Part shown: positions 14,289 to 14,292 of the stretch, in pieces
Numbering within the stretch: position 1 is the first letter of the stretch
Layout: each line of letters starts with the position of its first letter
NCBI GenBank assembly: GCA_945949475.1
Contig: CAMFET010000008.1
Span: forward strand, 1-14,292
Source of the DNA: an uncultured Phascolarctobacterium sp.
GTDB lineage: Bacteria; Bacillota; Negativicutes; Acidaminococcales; Acidaminococcaceae
Direction of reading: 5' to 3'
Length of the DNA: 14,292 nt
Position numbers and translations under genes: made by a program
Notes under the pieces: model-generated
The model's input: only the letters and a program-made list of their open reading frames with translations
What the model was told of the DNA's origin: nothing
The model's database searches: none

Positions 14289-14292
14289 CAAA

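Noticed and set aside
14221..14292. Possible end of an insertion sequence (ACTGGACAC and nearby inverted repeat)
   Set aside because: No transposase, no matching opposite end and no target duplication in the window; an operator with a promoter explains it as well.

Overview
The window looks like a chromosomal housekeeping and accessory stretch from a low-to-mid-GC Gram-positive-type bacterium. Ribosome binding sites are strong AGGAGG-type, intergenic DNA is AT-rich, and factor-independent hairpin terminators are common. The gene set (SbcC/SbcD, DUF1653, MmcQ/YjbR, a YczE-type remnant, a thioredoxin-thioredoxin reductase fusion, Mrp) fits an anaerobic Firmicute. The Negativicutes are my best guess, but the sequence alone does not prove this. 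I see no CRISPR array, tRNA, rRNA, prophage or intact insertion sequence.

Left to right: the first codons of a minus-strand exported protein run off the left edge. A plus-strand hotdog acyl-CoA thioesterase follows, ending in a bidirectional-looking terminator. Facing it is a minus-strand block of sbcC and sbcD (overlapping ATGA) preceded by an M24 Xaa-Pro-type peptidase. Next comes a minus-strand NADPH-dependent FMN reductase with its own terminator, promoter and operator-like palindrome.

The region from about 7620 to 8022 is a gene graveyard. The C-terminal half of a YczE/YitT-type membrane protein (plus strand) meets head-on the N-terminal ~45 residues of an alpha/beta hydrolase (minus strand), which looks like a deletion scar. 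Behind the hydrolase remnant lie a previously uncalled 32-residue membrane peptide gene and an MmcQ/YjbR protein gene, then an M20-type amidase of the allantoate amidohydrolase/N-carbamoyl amino acid hydrolase group and a DUF1653 protein.

A SIMPL-domain secreted protein is divergent from DUF1653. It converges on a fused thioredoxin-thioredoxin reductase, which has a long 5' leader of unknown content. The window ends with an Mrp/ApbC iron-sulfur carrier whose terminator starts at its stop codon, and a short right edge that appears to hold a divergent promoter and a LacI-type operator-like palindrome.

The genes do not form one pathway. They are mostly single-gene units, each with its own extended -10 promoter (TGnTATAAT type), plus the sbcDC pair. 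The most interesting points are the double remnant scar, the small membrane peptide coupled to MmcQ, the Trx-TrxR fusion with an altered NADPH-phosphate motif, and its unexplained leader. I found no convincing new multi-gene system.
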